A stretch of DNA of 64,000 bases. Source: Podocnemis expansa. Taxonomy: Eukaryota > Chordata > Testudines > Podocnemididae. Below the pieces are notes generated by a model. That model was given only the letters and a program-made list of their open reading frames with translations. It was not told where the DNA came from and searched no databases. Each line of letters opens with the position of its first letter. Within the stretch, counting starts at the first letter, position 1. The position numbers and the translations under genes were made by a program. Shown here one piece after another: positions 11,256 through 22,350 of the stretch. The DNA lies in contig ML681971.1 in assembly GCA_007922195.1 (NCBI GenBank), positions 20,443,856-20,507,855 of the forward strand, given 5' to 3'.

Positions 11256-13119
11256 GTCTGTTGGATCCCAAACCTTGTAGCACCACTTTATGCAGCTTGC
11301 AGGGTGCCAGATAATGCCTAATGTTGCTCTGGTATTTTCCTCTCCAGTCTCAACTAGTGGGGTTACACATCTCCGTGTGTGTGTTTTCCAAGGTTGCTGC
11401 TCTCTTCATTTGTTCTTTAAGCATCAGTCTGTATCCTATCTCATGTTATTTCCAAATAGCTTCAATCTTTAATGATCTTCTAATTTTATAATTTTATTTT
11501 GCTTTATTTACCCTGAATCTATTGAAATTTAATTCTCTTTCCAGGAATAAATTGGTTCTATTTCAAGTCATGCGGTGCAATTTTTTCTCACCCAATTTCC
11601 TGTAAAACCTTTCAACTCTATCCTTTGGAAATGCTTTTTAATGTATTTGCCTTTTTTGCAGGTGGATTTGCTGTTTCCACTGGTAAAGGATGTATTTTGT
11701 TGACACTAATAGAGAGAAAGATGTGTAATACGTTTTGAAGATTTGACTCAACTGGGCTTCGTGCCGAAGCTCCCTTAAGTCTATGTTTCAAACATCTCTC
11801 TCTGCAGGAAAATCTATTGTGACAAGCAAGCTCATAAACTGGCTTTTTTTCTAGTCATTTATTTTCTGCCCACTGCAGTGGTGCTGTTGCCATTACTGTA
11901 TCCAAACAGAGCACTCTTTTGAGCTGTGAAACAAGTATAAGAATGATATAAGCTTAGGGGCTTTCATTCTGAGACATCCCAAAGCACTTCAACAGCTGGA
12001 ATTTTTTTTCTGCCACAGAAAAGCAGCTGCTTATGGGATGAACCATGGTATCTGTTTAGCATTTCGGAGCCATGCCACCACAGCTGCTGAGCAGAGGCAG
12101 TGAAGATTGGGTCCAGCTGAAAGTGTGTGTGTGTGGGGAGGGGGGAGATGTATCTAGTGATTACACAGGTCAAAACTGGCCAAGATTGTGGGGTTGCGGC
12201 TGCCTCCTTGGAAGAGAAATGTTGACAGCAAGTGACCAGGACCCCAGTTCTAGGTAGTGTCCTATAATAGCCCTCTAGTGTGATGTAGGATTACCAACTT
12301 TGAAATGCAAAAAACCTGCCCTGCTTCCTACCCCCTGCAGAGAGCAAGCCCATCACACCCCAAAGATGAGGCAAGTCAGCAAACCTCCACTTTAACAGTC
12401 ACTTATGGCATCTAGAGAGGTGACATATGTAACATGACTTCAACCCACTCTGTCTCTCACACACATGCCATGTGCTTGCATGTTGGTGAGCTGAGCAGCC
12501 TGATGCTGTACTTTCAACAAGTTTGATCAGTTACCTCTTAAACTGCAGAGGTGGGAACACAGCAGCATATTTCGCTGGACACGGAACTTTTTAACAGCAG
12601 ACATCCCAGTGACTTAGAATGATAATGCAAATCTTTAGACCAATGTTAAAAAACAAAAGCCCAGCAGATTAAATTGGTTTTCTGGCAATAGGCAAATCCA
12701 TAAAAAACCCAAGTCAGGCTGGTCAAATGCCAGCTAGGCCTTATTTTGGGGTGGGGGTAGGGGGTGGGTGGGTATTCTATACTGAATTAATAATTTCTTT
12801 CCACACCCGTTATTCTTTGGAGGCCTCCCATCTAAGCAATAATGTGGTTGTAACTCGCCCAATGAGAGAGTTTTCTGTGGCTGCAGCGAGCATGGCTCAT
12901 AGACACTCTTGTCACAGCTGTGGGAAATGAAAAGAGCCATTTTCTGTCATATACAGCGTTTACGTTGGGTTGTGGGTGCTCCACCCTGTTCCAGTGTGGA
13001 ACAGTCCACGCACAGGGATGTAGTCTGGGGTTTTGGGATAGCTGCTGGCTTAAAGCTCTCACAGCCACTGCCTGGTCCCTTCCTGCTTGCGTTGTACGTG
13101 TGCACATCGTCTTGGTGAG

Positions 13120-13560
13120 AGTCAGGCGTTATCTCCTTTTACAAAGGAGGCACCCAGAGATAGAGGCTGGTTCAGAGTCACATACAAGCCTTGAGTTAGG
13201 TCTGCCTAGTGGAATGGGGATACATTAGCATATCCGGATGTCTTCCCTTTTATGGGGGCGGTTGCCGCTATTCAGGGCTTTGTCTTATAGAGGCACCTAT
13301 TAAATCCCCACCCTGATATCCGCCCCTGCCCAGCTGTCTGGTCACCCTAGTTAGCATGGCTGTGAGACCCCAGTCCTGCCCAAGCTTACAGTATAGTAAG
13401 CATCCTTAAGTATGGGCTAGGAAACAGAGTTCAAGATCCCAGCTCCCACAGGCCTCGGTTTATAATGCAGCCTAGACACACTCCCAGGAAGTCTGTGGTA
13501 GAGCCAGAAACTAAACCCAGAGCTTCTCGGTTCAGTGCTCTCACCACACAATAATCCCTT
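13120..13560 (+). repeat. Two decayed MIR-like fragments
   Basis: The pieces at about 13125-13205 ('acaaaggaggcacccagaga') and 13440-13555 ('gtagagccagaaactaaacc', 'ttcagtgctctcaccacaca') are antisense MIR core and 5' part. The sequence between them is not recognisable. Confidence 0.35.
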
Positions 13561-14259
13561 CTTGCTAGCTAGCATTGTCCCCTTCTAGGGCCTACACCTG
13601 TATCTGCTGTGATGAGTCTTGCTGGATTGAGAGCACTTCCCTAGGTTAAACAGGTCTCTGAAAGGTGCGGGGGAAAGGATCAAATGTTTCTGGTAACAAG
13701 ACTCTTCAAGTTTGCTGAGGTCCTTCATAGAGTCTGTGCCTGAGTGACTATACAGGTTTGTGTGTGGGAAAACTTGATTTCCAGCTGTCTCTTCTGAGAA
13801 ACTGCACAGCAGCAGACAGAATAATTCCCTATCTAGCAGTATTATCCAGTTTCTAGCATTAAAAACCCCCCAATGCTCTGTTTTATCAGTTACAGAGAAA
13901 TGGTAGTCTTGGTTCCATGCCCCTGGAGCTTCTGTGAGTTATGCAGTGATAAAGAATAATGAATTCCAGCTTCTGATATTTAGTGCCTGCTTTTTATGCC
14001 CTGAGAGCATTTCCTAGTGAGGTTCACTGTCTCTCCAGAATATATGTAAGGGTCACTCTATCTTTAAACTGCTGTTCAGAGTAGAGGCTGATCTGTGCTC
14101 CAGGTGGTCGTTTGTAGCAATATGTAATTATTTTCTCAGACCTCTGACCTGAGGGGAGAATCTGTCTTTGGCTTTTAATACAGGTAACCAAAGGGGGAAT
14201 CAAAACATTGAGCTGTATCATATTGGTGGGTTGGTTGACAGGGATGATAGGTGGTTCTC

Positions 14260-14440
14260 TTGGCTGTTAGAAGGTATCTCAGAACCAGGAGGTCTAGATG
14301 GAGTTCCAAACTCTGACACTGTCTCAGTGGTACTGTGGGCAAGCCTCTGAATCAGTCTGTGCCTCAGTTTGCCCCTCTGCAAACTGGGAACAAGGACTCT
14401 TTCTATCTGGATATGTATATTGTTTCGGGTCTCTTACAAT
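14260..14440 (+). repeat. MIR-like SINE fragment
   Basis: It reads 'actctgacactgtctcagtg', then 'gtctgtgcctcagtttgccc' and 'caaactgggaacaaggactc', a sense-orientation MIR body followed by the LINE-tail-like end. Confidence 0.5.
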
Positions 14441-14513
14441 GTTTATGTACAAAGCGGCTAGCGCGGTGGTGCCCCAGTCTTGGCTAGGGCTTTTTGGTTG
14501 TAGTACATTAAGA

Positions 14514-14668
14514 CAGGACTCGACAAAATTGGCTCCCAGTTAGGAACCAGCAGTTTTACCTCTGGTCACCAGAGGGCACTCCTCCACTGCATTTTTGCAG
14601 CAGAGCTAGGTGCCATGCTACAAACCTCAGCCTCTGATGACCTGGCACCCAGGTTTTGTCAAGCCCCA
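14514..14668 (+). mobile_element. Short hAT element, copy 2 of 3
   Basis: Ends CAGGACTCGACAAA and TTTTGTCAAGCCCCA are near-perfect inverted repeats. The flanking 8-bp duplication cattaaga (14506-14513 and 14669-14676) is exact. It is 155 bp, the same family as 3259-3414, with no coding capacity. Confidence 0.88.
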
Positions 14669-15242
14669 CATTAAGAGAACTGGGAAAAAGAGCTGAAGAA
14701 AGTCAAAGGCAATAGAGGTGTCTCCCCATAAGAACCCACTTGGCAACCCTGGGGGCTTTGTTCTTTCTCTTTCCTTATCAAGGGGTTCTAGGAAACCAAA
14801 TTTTAGCTCTGTCTCTTATATTCAGCATCAAATAATGTTTTTTCAGCTGTTCAGTCTCCTTAAGGTGTCAACAAAGCTGAATGATGCCTGTCATGGGGGG
14901 CCTTCTATAAGAAAGTTTGTGTTGTTTTGAGCATTCATGCAAAAATATACCACTATCACCACACCAGAAACTGGTTGTGCTTACAGGACCCTTTTCATCT
15001 TCACAACAGCATCTGATGAAATAAAATTAGTGCTATTCTTGTTCTTTTTCCCTTGCTACTGAATCATTCTCTCTCTTTTGAAGGAAATAGAATGGCAGAA
15101 AATGGGGGATACAAAAGATTAGTGTTCAGATCCAGAGAGTTATTCATCTCTCTGCAGACAGTGGAATCCATGTTGCCACAATAGGGTGGTCTGGTCCTCA
15201 TAAGAAGATAAAAGCCTACTATTGCTGACAGTATAACAATAC

Positions 15243-15260
15243 GTGGTGGTGGTGGTGGTG
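15243..15260 (+). repeat. (GGT)n microsatellite
   Basis: About six GTG/GGT units sit at the edge of an old interspersed repeat. Confidence 0.9.
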
Positions 15261-15390
15261 ACAGTTTATTTCTGTTTCTGTAGTGCCTAAGAGCCCACAT
15301 TCTGCACTGGGATCTCATGTCACTAAGTGCAGTATGAACCCAGAAAAAAAGGATGGTCCTCCTTTGAAGAGCTTACAATCTGTGTTTCTT
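15261..15390 (-). repeat. Old interspersed repeat tail
   Basis: The order 'tttctgtagtgcctaagagc', a tRNA-length diverged middle, then 'gaagagcttacaatctgtgt' matches other antisense copies at 37975, 41190 and 42825. Confidence 0.45.
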
Positions 15391-15697
15391 CAGGGCTTGA
15401 ACCCAGGGTCTCTTGCTTCTGTTGTTTGACCTGAAGGACTGGGTCCATTTACTTGAAAACAGCAGCAGACTCATAAATCACTTTATGTGGATCCAGCCGC
15501 TGTGGTGCACAGAGGATCACCCTGGAATAGTGTGGGTTGCACCAGCTAATGGAGTTACTCTTGTAGTACAATCAGCGGTGGCTCATGCTTTTACCTGTAG
15601 AGGCCCTGGATGCCAAGACAGTCACACACTCAAGCTTGGAGTGACTGTAGAAAATCAAAATATTTTATTCTGTGTAGTGTGATGTAAGCTTCTAGAT

Positions 15698-16369
15698 CAG
15701 GGGTGGCCAAACTTATGGAACTCAAGAGCCACAAAAGTTGATTATTAAGCCTTTGAGAGCTGCACTGAGCCATATAGCTATATAGCCATATACTTTTACC
15801 TATTCCAAAATTACTAACTTTAAAATTCATTGCACACTTTAATTTTATCATAAAAAGAGGACAAATATCGATCCTACTAATGTCAGGTTCTAATAATTAC
15901 TTACAGTTACCATGAAAATTAGGCCTATACAATAAAAACTTAGCTGATGCTTGATGTAGAACATGGGTCTCAAACTCACATCACCACGAGGGCTGCATGA
16001 GGACTAGCAGAGGGCAGCATGAGGAATAATACGTTAGCCTGAGGGCCACACCACCGAAACCTTTCCATACAATGATATTACAAATATCGGTAATGATTGT
16101 GTCATTGTGCGCTGCAGGAAATAGCTTTAGGGGCCGTGTGTTTGAGACCCTTGATGTGGAAGACTGCAGGCTAGTGGTGCGGTTTTTAAAATCCTGACCA
16201 TGCCGCGCTTCTCCCCACCATCCCTGACCATGCTGCAGTGCTCCCCAGTGTGCCAGTCCCTGCCTGAACTCCTAGGCTGAGGCTGCTTTCCTAAACTGAT
16301 TTGCTGATGTTCACATGTGGCTCTTGAATGAAAAATTGCGGCTCCCAAGCTGCAGTTTGACCATGCCTG
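15698..16369 (+). mobile_element. hAT element hosting a second hAT
   Basis: It starts CAGGGGTGGCCAAACT and ends AGTTTGACCATGCCTG, good inverted ends. The 8-bp duplication is ttctagat (15690-15697) and ttttagat (16370-16377), one mismatch. Another hAT copy (15962-16153) is inserted inside. No transposase is seen. Confidence 0.8.
15962..16153 (-). mobile_element. Nested hAT MITE, family B copy 1
   Basis: It begins CATGGGTCTCAAACTC and ends TTTGAGACCCTTG, with an 8-bp duplication atgtagaa (15954-15961) and atgtggaa (16154-16161). It is the reverse-orientation relative of 16887-17074: both share 'atgatattacaaatatcg' or its complement. Confidence 0.82.
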
Positions 16370-16649
16370 TTTTAGATCTTAAGGACCCTGGTCCATCACT
16401 AGAAGCAGGTACTGCTGTGGTGCACAGGATGGCCGAATGTGGATTTCTCCGAACAAGGCTTGAAAAGTGTTGGAGCGTTGGGCAAAGGAAAGTTGGTCCT
16501 AGGCTGTGCTGCTGGTGCTTGTTCCTGAGGGCAAATTATGCAGGAGCCTGCCTCCATCAGAGCTGTGAAGGGATAGACCAAATCTTTTCTTGCTTGCATC
16601 AGTCCTCAACCTGTCTGTTAGGGACTTACTAGCTGACCATTTTATGATC

Positions 16650-16785
16650 TTTGGTGTTATGATCCTGTGAGGTAGGGCCAGGCTGTTATCCCCATTGTGC
16701 AGATGGGGAACACAGGCACAGAGAAATGACGTGATTTGCCCAAGGGTCACACAGGGGATTGAACCTGGGCCTAAACCTGTAACTT
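16650..16785 (+). repeat. MIR-like SINE fragment
   Basis: The block 'ttatccccattgtgcagatg' followed by 'acgtgatttgcccaagggtc' and 'attgaacctgggcctaaacc' is an antisense MIR core and 5' part. It directly abuts the CR1 end at 16788. Confidence 0.55.
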
Positions 16786-16787
16786 TG

Positions 16788-17965
16788 GTCATCATAGACT
16801 CCAAGGTCAGAAGGGGCTTGTATGACCTCTTGCACAATGCAGGCCTCAAAACCTCACCCACCCACTCCAGCAATAAGCGTCTAACCCAGGGGTCTCAAAC
16901 TCATGGTCTGTGGGCCGCATGAGGCTCCTAAAGTTATTTCCTGTGGCCCACAGTGATGCTACCATTATCGATATTTGTAATATCATTGTATGAAAAGGTT
17001 TCAGTGGTGCAGCCCTTGGGCTAATGTACTAGTCCTCATGCAGCCCTTGTGGTGATTTGAGTTTGAGACTCCTGCTCTAACCTATGACCTAGTTATTTAC
17101 ATCCTCAGATCATGATATAAGGACTTTAAAATACAGAGAATTCACCAGTAGGTGACACATGCCCCATGCTACAGAAGAAGGTGAAAATCCACCAGAGCCC
17201 TAGCCAGCCTGCCCTGAGGGAAAATTTCTTCCCTACCCCAAATATAGTGATCAGTTAAACCCTGAGCATGGGGGCAAGTCTCACCGGCCAGTCACCCAAG
17301 AAAGAATTCTCTGTAACATCTCAGAACCCACCCCATCTATCCTCCTTTCTTAAGCCCCCGGCATATCCATCACCAGTAGTCAAAGATCAGTCAATTTTCA
17401 AAGTAGGCTGTCCCATCATCCCTCTTCTCCATAAACTTATTAAGCTCAGTTTTGAAGGCAGTTATGTTTTTTTTGCCCCACAGCTCCCCTTGGAAGGCTA
17501 TTTCAGAACTTTACTCCTCTAATGGTTAGAACCTGCATCTAATTTCAAGCGTAAATTTCCTGATGGACAGTTTGTATCCATTTGTTCTTGTGTGCTATTG
17601 GAGCTGTACTCAAATAACTCCTCTCCCTCCCTGGCATTTATTCCTCTGATGTATTTGTAGAGAGCACTCACATCACCCTTCAACCTTCTTTTGGTTAGGC
17701 AAAACAAGCCAAGCTCGTTAAGTCTTCTCTTATAAAGTAGGTTTTCCATTCCATAGACCATCTTCGTAGACCTTCTCTATACCTGTTCCAATTTAATCTT
17801 TTTTAAACATAGGGGACCAGAACTGCACAAATATTCCAGATGGGGTCTCATCAGTGCCTTGTATAGCAGCACTAACACCTTTCTGCCTCTACTTGAAACA
17901 CCTCTTCTGATGCGCCCTAGTGCTGCATTTTTAGGTTCTGAATAAACATCCAGACTTTGAGGTGC
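16788..17965 (-). mobile_element. CR1 LINE 3' portion, antisense
   Basis: On the - strand the ORF2 C-terminus is readable: 'RRLNELGLFCLTKRRLKGD' (near 17720-17660) and 'ALMRPHLEYLCSSGP' further upstream. These are typical CR1 reverse-transcriptase tail motifs. Frameshifts and stops break the frame. The 3' end lies at 16788 (antisense 'catagactccaaggtcagaa'). The element is interrupted by a hAT MITE at 16887-17074. Confidence 0.8.
16887..17074 (+). mobile_element. Nested hAT MITE, family B copy 2
   Basis: The ends are CAGGGGTCTCAAACTC and GAGTTTGAGACTCCTG, nearly perfect inverted repeats. The 8-bp duplication is gtctaacc (16879-16886) and ctctaacc (17075-17082). It sits in the CR1 3' region, so it is younger than the CR1. 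Confidence 0.88.
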
Positions 17966-18009
17966 TACACATTGGCAGTTCCCATTCACATTGATGGCAC
18001 TTGTAGGAA

Positions 18010-18600
18010 GAGGTTAAAGTAAGGGAGAATGCACTGAAATGCTGTTCCAGGGCCCCCTATTTTTAGGGACCCAGCATTCCAGAGTGTCCCCCCAAATAGG
18101 GGGACTCACTGGAACGCTGTGTTCCAGAGGGCCCCTAACAATAGAAGCATGTGGGAGCGCGCTGTGGTGGAACGTGTTCCCCTGACAGCTCGGGGGCGGG
18201 GGGGGGGGGGCTTTGGTGGGTGTGTGGCCTCTCCAGGCACTGGGAGGGGAGGAGTGGCCGGGCTCACTCACACCCACCGCAGCATACCCCCAGGGCTGTC
18301 AGGGGAACGCGTTCTGCTGTGGCATGCTCCCGTGCACATCTGTTTTTAAAGTGCCATCCGAGCATACGGCAAAAAGCCAGACAAAATCAACTTTTTCGTT
18401 AATGCCTGCCAGGTATGGTGGGGGAGGCAGTAGTTGGGGAGGTAGTGAGGGGCAGTAGCTGGGGAGGTAGTTGGGGGGCAGGCATTTGTGGGGGGCAGTA
18501 GCTGGGGTGGGTGAAGTGGGCCCACATCAGTGTAAAGGGGGGGGCTGCCAATTTAGAAGAGTTTTGGGGCCCCCCAAATTATCCTTTATCCGCTACTTGT
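18010..18600. repeat. GC-rich fold-back block
   Basis: The arms near 18166-18196 and 18290-18325 share 'gttcccctgacagc' and its complement, and a smaller palindrome joins 18050-18065 with 18090-18105. A G-run (about 18186-18209) and a (GGGAGGTAGT)-like G-rich tract at 18420-18510 follow. The whole block differs from its AT-rich surroundings and may be an unclassified DNA element. No target duplication was found. Confidence 0.5.
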
Positions 18601-18689
18601 AGATATGTGACTCCTCTGTAGATCTGGCCCCTATATTATTTCAATGTTTAAGTATAGATTTAGGGAACATATTTTACCCATGGAGTTCA

Positions 18690-18830
18690 AAATGTTTTAC
18701 CAAGGAAAGGTCAGCATCACAGGTGGGGAAACTGAGGCACAGAGGCTCCAAAATTCACCTGAGGTCAGTGGCAGAGCTCTAATAGAAACTCTGGTCTCCT
18801 GATTCCTCACACAGGGGCCATCTTTTGGTA
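18690..18830 (+). repeat. MIR-like SINE fragment
   Basis: 'ggtggggaaactgaggcaca' followed by 'agtggcagagctctaataga' is the antisense MIR core. Confidence 0.6.
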
Positions 18831-19439
18831 TGTCTTGTCTCCTGAGTCTGGAAACGGTGGCTCAGTTGTTAGCTGGCCTTTGACTTCACATGGGAACTGA
18901 ATAGACAAAGTAGCATTGCTAAGCTGTCCTCATTGTGCCTTAGCTGTGTTCCACTTAGTAGTTCTTATCTAGACGGTCTCAATCTGGCACTTCAAAGACT
19001 GGAAAGGTGAGGGCCATGTTTTACTGTGTTCCTGCCAAGGCAAACACAAATCAAGCTTGTAAGTCAACAGTGGTGTAAATACAGTGTGGGAGAGGTGCAC
19101 GTTGACTAAACATGATCTTTCAAAGCCTCCTTCGCAGAGCCCACTCACCCAAATGGAGGCCTTCTCTCTTGATGGCTTTGCCATTTGACTGTGCCTCAAA
19201 ACTTTACCTTTCACTTCTTCCCGTACTGGTTCTGACTAGTACAAAGGCCCTCACTGAAAGGATGGCATGAAGACTGCCAAGCCAAAATGATTACCAAAAC
19301 CCCAAACAAACCAAAAAAAATCAGGACACAAGACTGGCATACAAACCATGAAATTTATTGGGAGTTCTTTTTGTGTTTGGGTCCCTGAGTCTGTAGGGAG
19401 CATTTATTTGCCCTTCCAGGCTTTCCTCTGTAACCAGCA

Positions 19440-19485
19440 GAGCTAAAAAAAGAAGAAGAAGAAGGAGAAAAAAAAAAAAAAAGCC
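19440..19485 (+). repeat. Purine-rich simple repeat
   Basis: An (AAG)n stretch merges into an A-run of about 16. It gives spurious - strand Leu/Phe-rich frames. Confidence 0.85.
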
Positions 19486-20589
19486 AAACAGGTGAGAGAA
19501 ACAGATAATCACTTCACTCTGGCACCTGGGGCGTTTAGGAAAAGAGAAGATGTTACAAAATAAGCATGAGTTACCAGCACTGTGGTCGGACCATTTTGAG
19601 GGTGGGTCTTTGTCATTGCCATCTCTCTGTTGCTCCAAATGCCAAGCGCTAGAAAGGCTCATCTGCTTTCGTCATCACTCCAGCTGTTGGACATTTTTAT
19701 TTCATGCTGTGTCAGGCAGGCCTGAAATTTCCTTTTTCCGAAGCAGCTTAAATCAATTTCAAAGCTTGGTTGGCTAGCCTATTATTCCTTGGTCCCTCTT
19801 TGAACCCATTGTGAAGACATGTATTGGTTTTACTTTCTCCAATCTCTGGGACCAGTGTTTCCCATGCAAAGCTGACACTGAGACTGAGAAGGTTGACGCA
19901 TGAAGAAAGAAGCTAGTTTCTGAAGCTTTGACAGATCAGGACCTATGCTGAGCATATGGGCAGAGGGAGAAGGGAAATGGAAATCATATGCTCCCCTCTT
20001 CTTATTCACTGGCTTAGATTCAAACACATTGGGTAAGAAAATGATTTGTGGGTTAAGAGTGTTATGACACTAGTGTGTGGGCTGGGAAGAGGGTGACGTG
20101 TGTTAAATCTTCTACCATAGTGGGCCCACCTTTTTATGGTGACACCTGTCTCAGGGTCTTTTGTGTTCATTACAGGTCAGAAATGAGCAAAACCAACGGT
20201 TACTGGGGATGTCTCTCTAGAAGAGGCCTAGCTGGTGGCATGGCTTACAGTCACACTCTGCAGTGTGAGAGTGGGTTGTGTTAATGGGTGATAAATGAGT
20301 GTAACCAGACAGCCATTGAGGGGTAGGTTAAAAGAGCAGATGGAATTGTGGTTAATTGCAGCACCTTCTCCGAGAACCTACTTTTGTGGATAGTTGTCAG
20401 TTTTCTCCCCCAACCCTCTCTTTTCAGAGGTCTGAAGTTACACTGCTGATTTCCTTGGAGACATTACAGATGGGCTCTTGTGCTGAAAGGCAGTTTAGCT
20501 TTGAATCATTTTTTAAAGTTGGCAGTGAGCTGCATACTTTTGCATGCATTCAGTATGGGCATTACAGCAATATCTAGAGACCCCAATGT

Positions 20590-20750
20590 CGGCTAGGAGG
20601 ATTGTTCTTGTTTTGCACAGGGATACACGGCAGGTCAAAAAGTTAACCGATGTATCCAAGGGCACGCAGTATATCTTGTGGCAGAGCTAGCAGGCAACCT
20701 TGAATGCCTGATTGCTAATTTTGAGCTGTGTAACCCTTAGTGCACTGTAC
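20590..20750 (+). repeat. MIR-like SINE fragment
   Basis: It resembles an antisense MIR: 'gatgtatccaagggcacgca' then 'gtggcagagctagcaggcaa'. The copy is well decayed. Confidence 0.35.
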
Positions 20751-21784
20751 CTCCCCCCTTCACCATTGTGATTTTGCTTTCCCTTTACTTTGAATTGGTG
20801 TTTGTCTCAACTGCCTTGTGTCAGGACTGCTGTGGTGTTCACCGCATGGGGAGTATGTGGGTTTGTTGTTGACTGCTCCATTCCTGCATCAGAAAGGAAA
20901 CTTGTATACAGACTGTGTGCTGAGCAAAAGCAGTGTGCGTTCTCTGGGCAGCCCCTTTGCTGGAAAGCTTCGCAGTGTTGGAAATAAACTGCTGTAGAAG
21001 CAACAGCCCCTCCTTGCTCTCTGTATGGGATTCTCATAGAATGGTGTTTGCAGGTGGTGGGATAAGAGCTTGTAAGTGTCAGTCATGGATCTGGACCTCA
21101 GTGTGCTAGGTGCCGTACAAATTCATAATGAAGAAACAGTTTTTGCCCTAATGAGTTTCTAGGGAAGCGGGAAGGGTTGGCTGACCTGGAGTCCCGGGAG
21201 TATTGTTGCAGACGTGGAGTTGTTTGACTTGGAGGTATGGTGAGGAAGGAAAAGCAGAGACACAAGTAGCAGGACCTCAGCTGTGCAGACCTTGCAAGCA
21301 AAGATGAGTTGGAGTTGGCAGCCATCGTACCCAGCAGAACAGCTCCTCTTCCATGGGCCTGGAAATCCAGGTTTCCTGTCCTTGGTGACATTAGGTTTTT
21401 CTGACCTAAAATCTTCCTCCTCTTTTATGACCGGCATTGAAACGAGCTAACATATGTTCCAGCAGCCGTGAAGGTCTATCATTAAACCATTTCATCCCTT
21501 TCCGCTGCCTGGCAATAATGGCTGATAAGTGGTTTTATGACTCTTTGATCTACATGAAAGGTGATTGCACAGCCTAGAAGTGAAGTGAGATCGACTTAAG
21601 AGAAAATTATAGGTTGCTTCATGACTGTTAAAGGGAGGAATTGTTCTCGTGGGGATAAAAGCATAAGTATGAGTGAGTAAAGTAGTAGCAATACATAAAT
21701 GAAAGGATATCAGGATATAATATTTTAAACAGGCTGGGGAGAGACAGTTTTGCCTATTTAACTCTCCCATATGGCTCTTTAGAC

Positions 21785-22070
21785 TGCAAAAGGATGGTGC
21801 TGTGGTTAACACAATAGGCCAGGACTCAGGAGACGTGAGCCAAATTCGTGGCTCAGTTGCAGATGCCCTGCAAGGTGTTGAGCAAGTCATTGAATCACCT
21901 GGAGCCTTGGTTGCTCTTCTCTAAAATGGAGACGACAATGCTTTCTTCCAGTGCTAGTCTTAGTGGCTTAGACTGTAAGGTCTTTGGGGCAAGGATTGGC
22001 AGCTATTCTGTGTTTACAGAACACCCAGCGCAAGTGGTCCCACACTTGGTGGCAGCCTCCAGGTTTTAAA
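21785..22070 (+). repeat. MIR-like SINE with LINE-like tail
   Basis: It carries 'aataggccaggactcaggag', 'tgagcaagtcattgaatcac' and then 'tttggggcaaggattggcag' with 'acagaacacccagcgcaagt'. This is a near complete sense copy of the composite repeat. Confidence 0.55.
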
Positions 22071-22189
22071 TGAGTGCAAATAATGAGAATACATTGGGTC
22101 AAAGTGCCGAATCTTTACACAAACAGATTTTTCTGTGTCAGAGGTCTACCTTTGTCAGTCTGTAGTAATGCTTAGCTGTCATCTTGTGT

Positions 22190-22350
22190 TTGATCCATAG
22201 ACCTCAAAGTAGCTTACAAAGGAGGGCCTTTTACAGATGGGGAAAATGAGGTACAAGGAAGGTCTTGGCCAAGAAAAACCAGCTGGAATAGAACCCAATT
22301 CTTCTTCATCCCCATCTGGTGCTCTATCCATTAGGCCCCACTGCCTCCCT
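22190..22350 (+). repeat. MIR-like SINE fragment
   Basis: 'cagatggggaaaatgaggta' to 'tctggtgctctatccattag' is the antisense core and 5' half. Confidence 0.55.
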
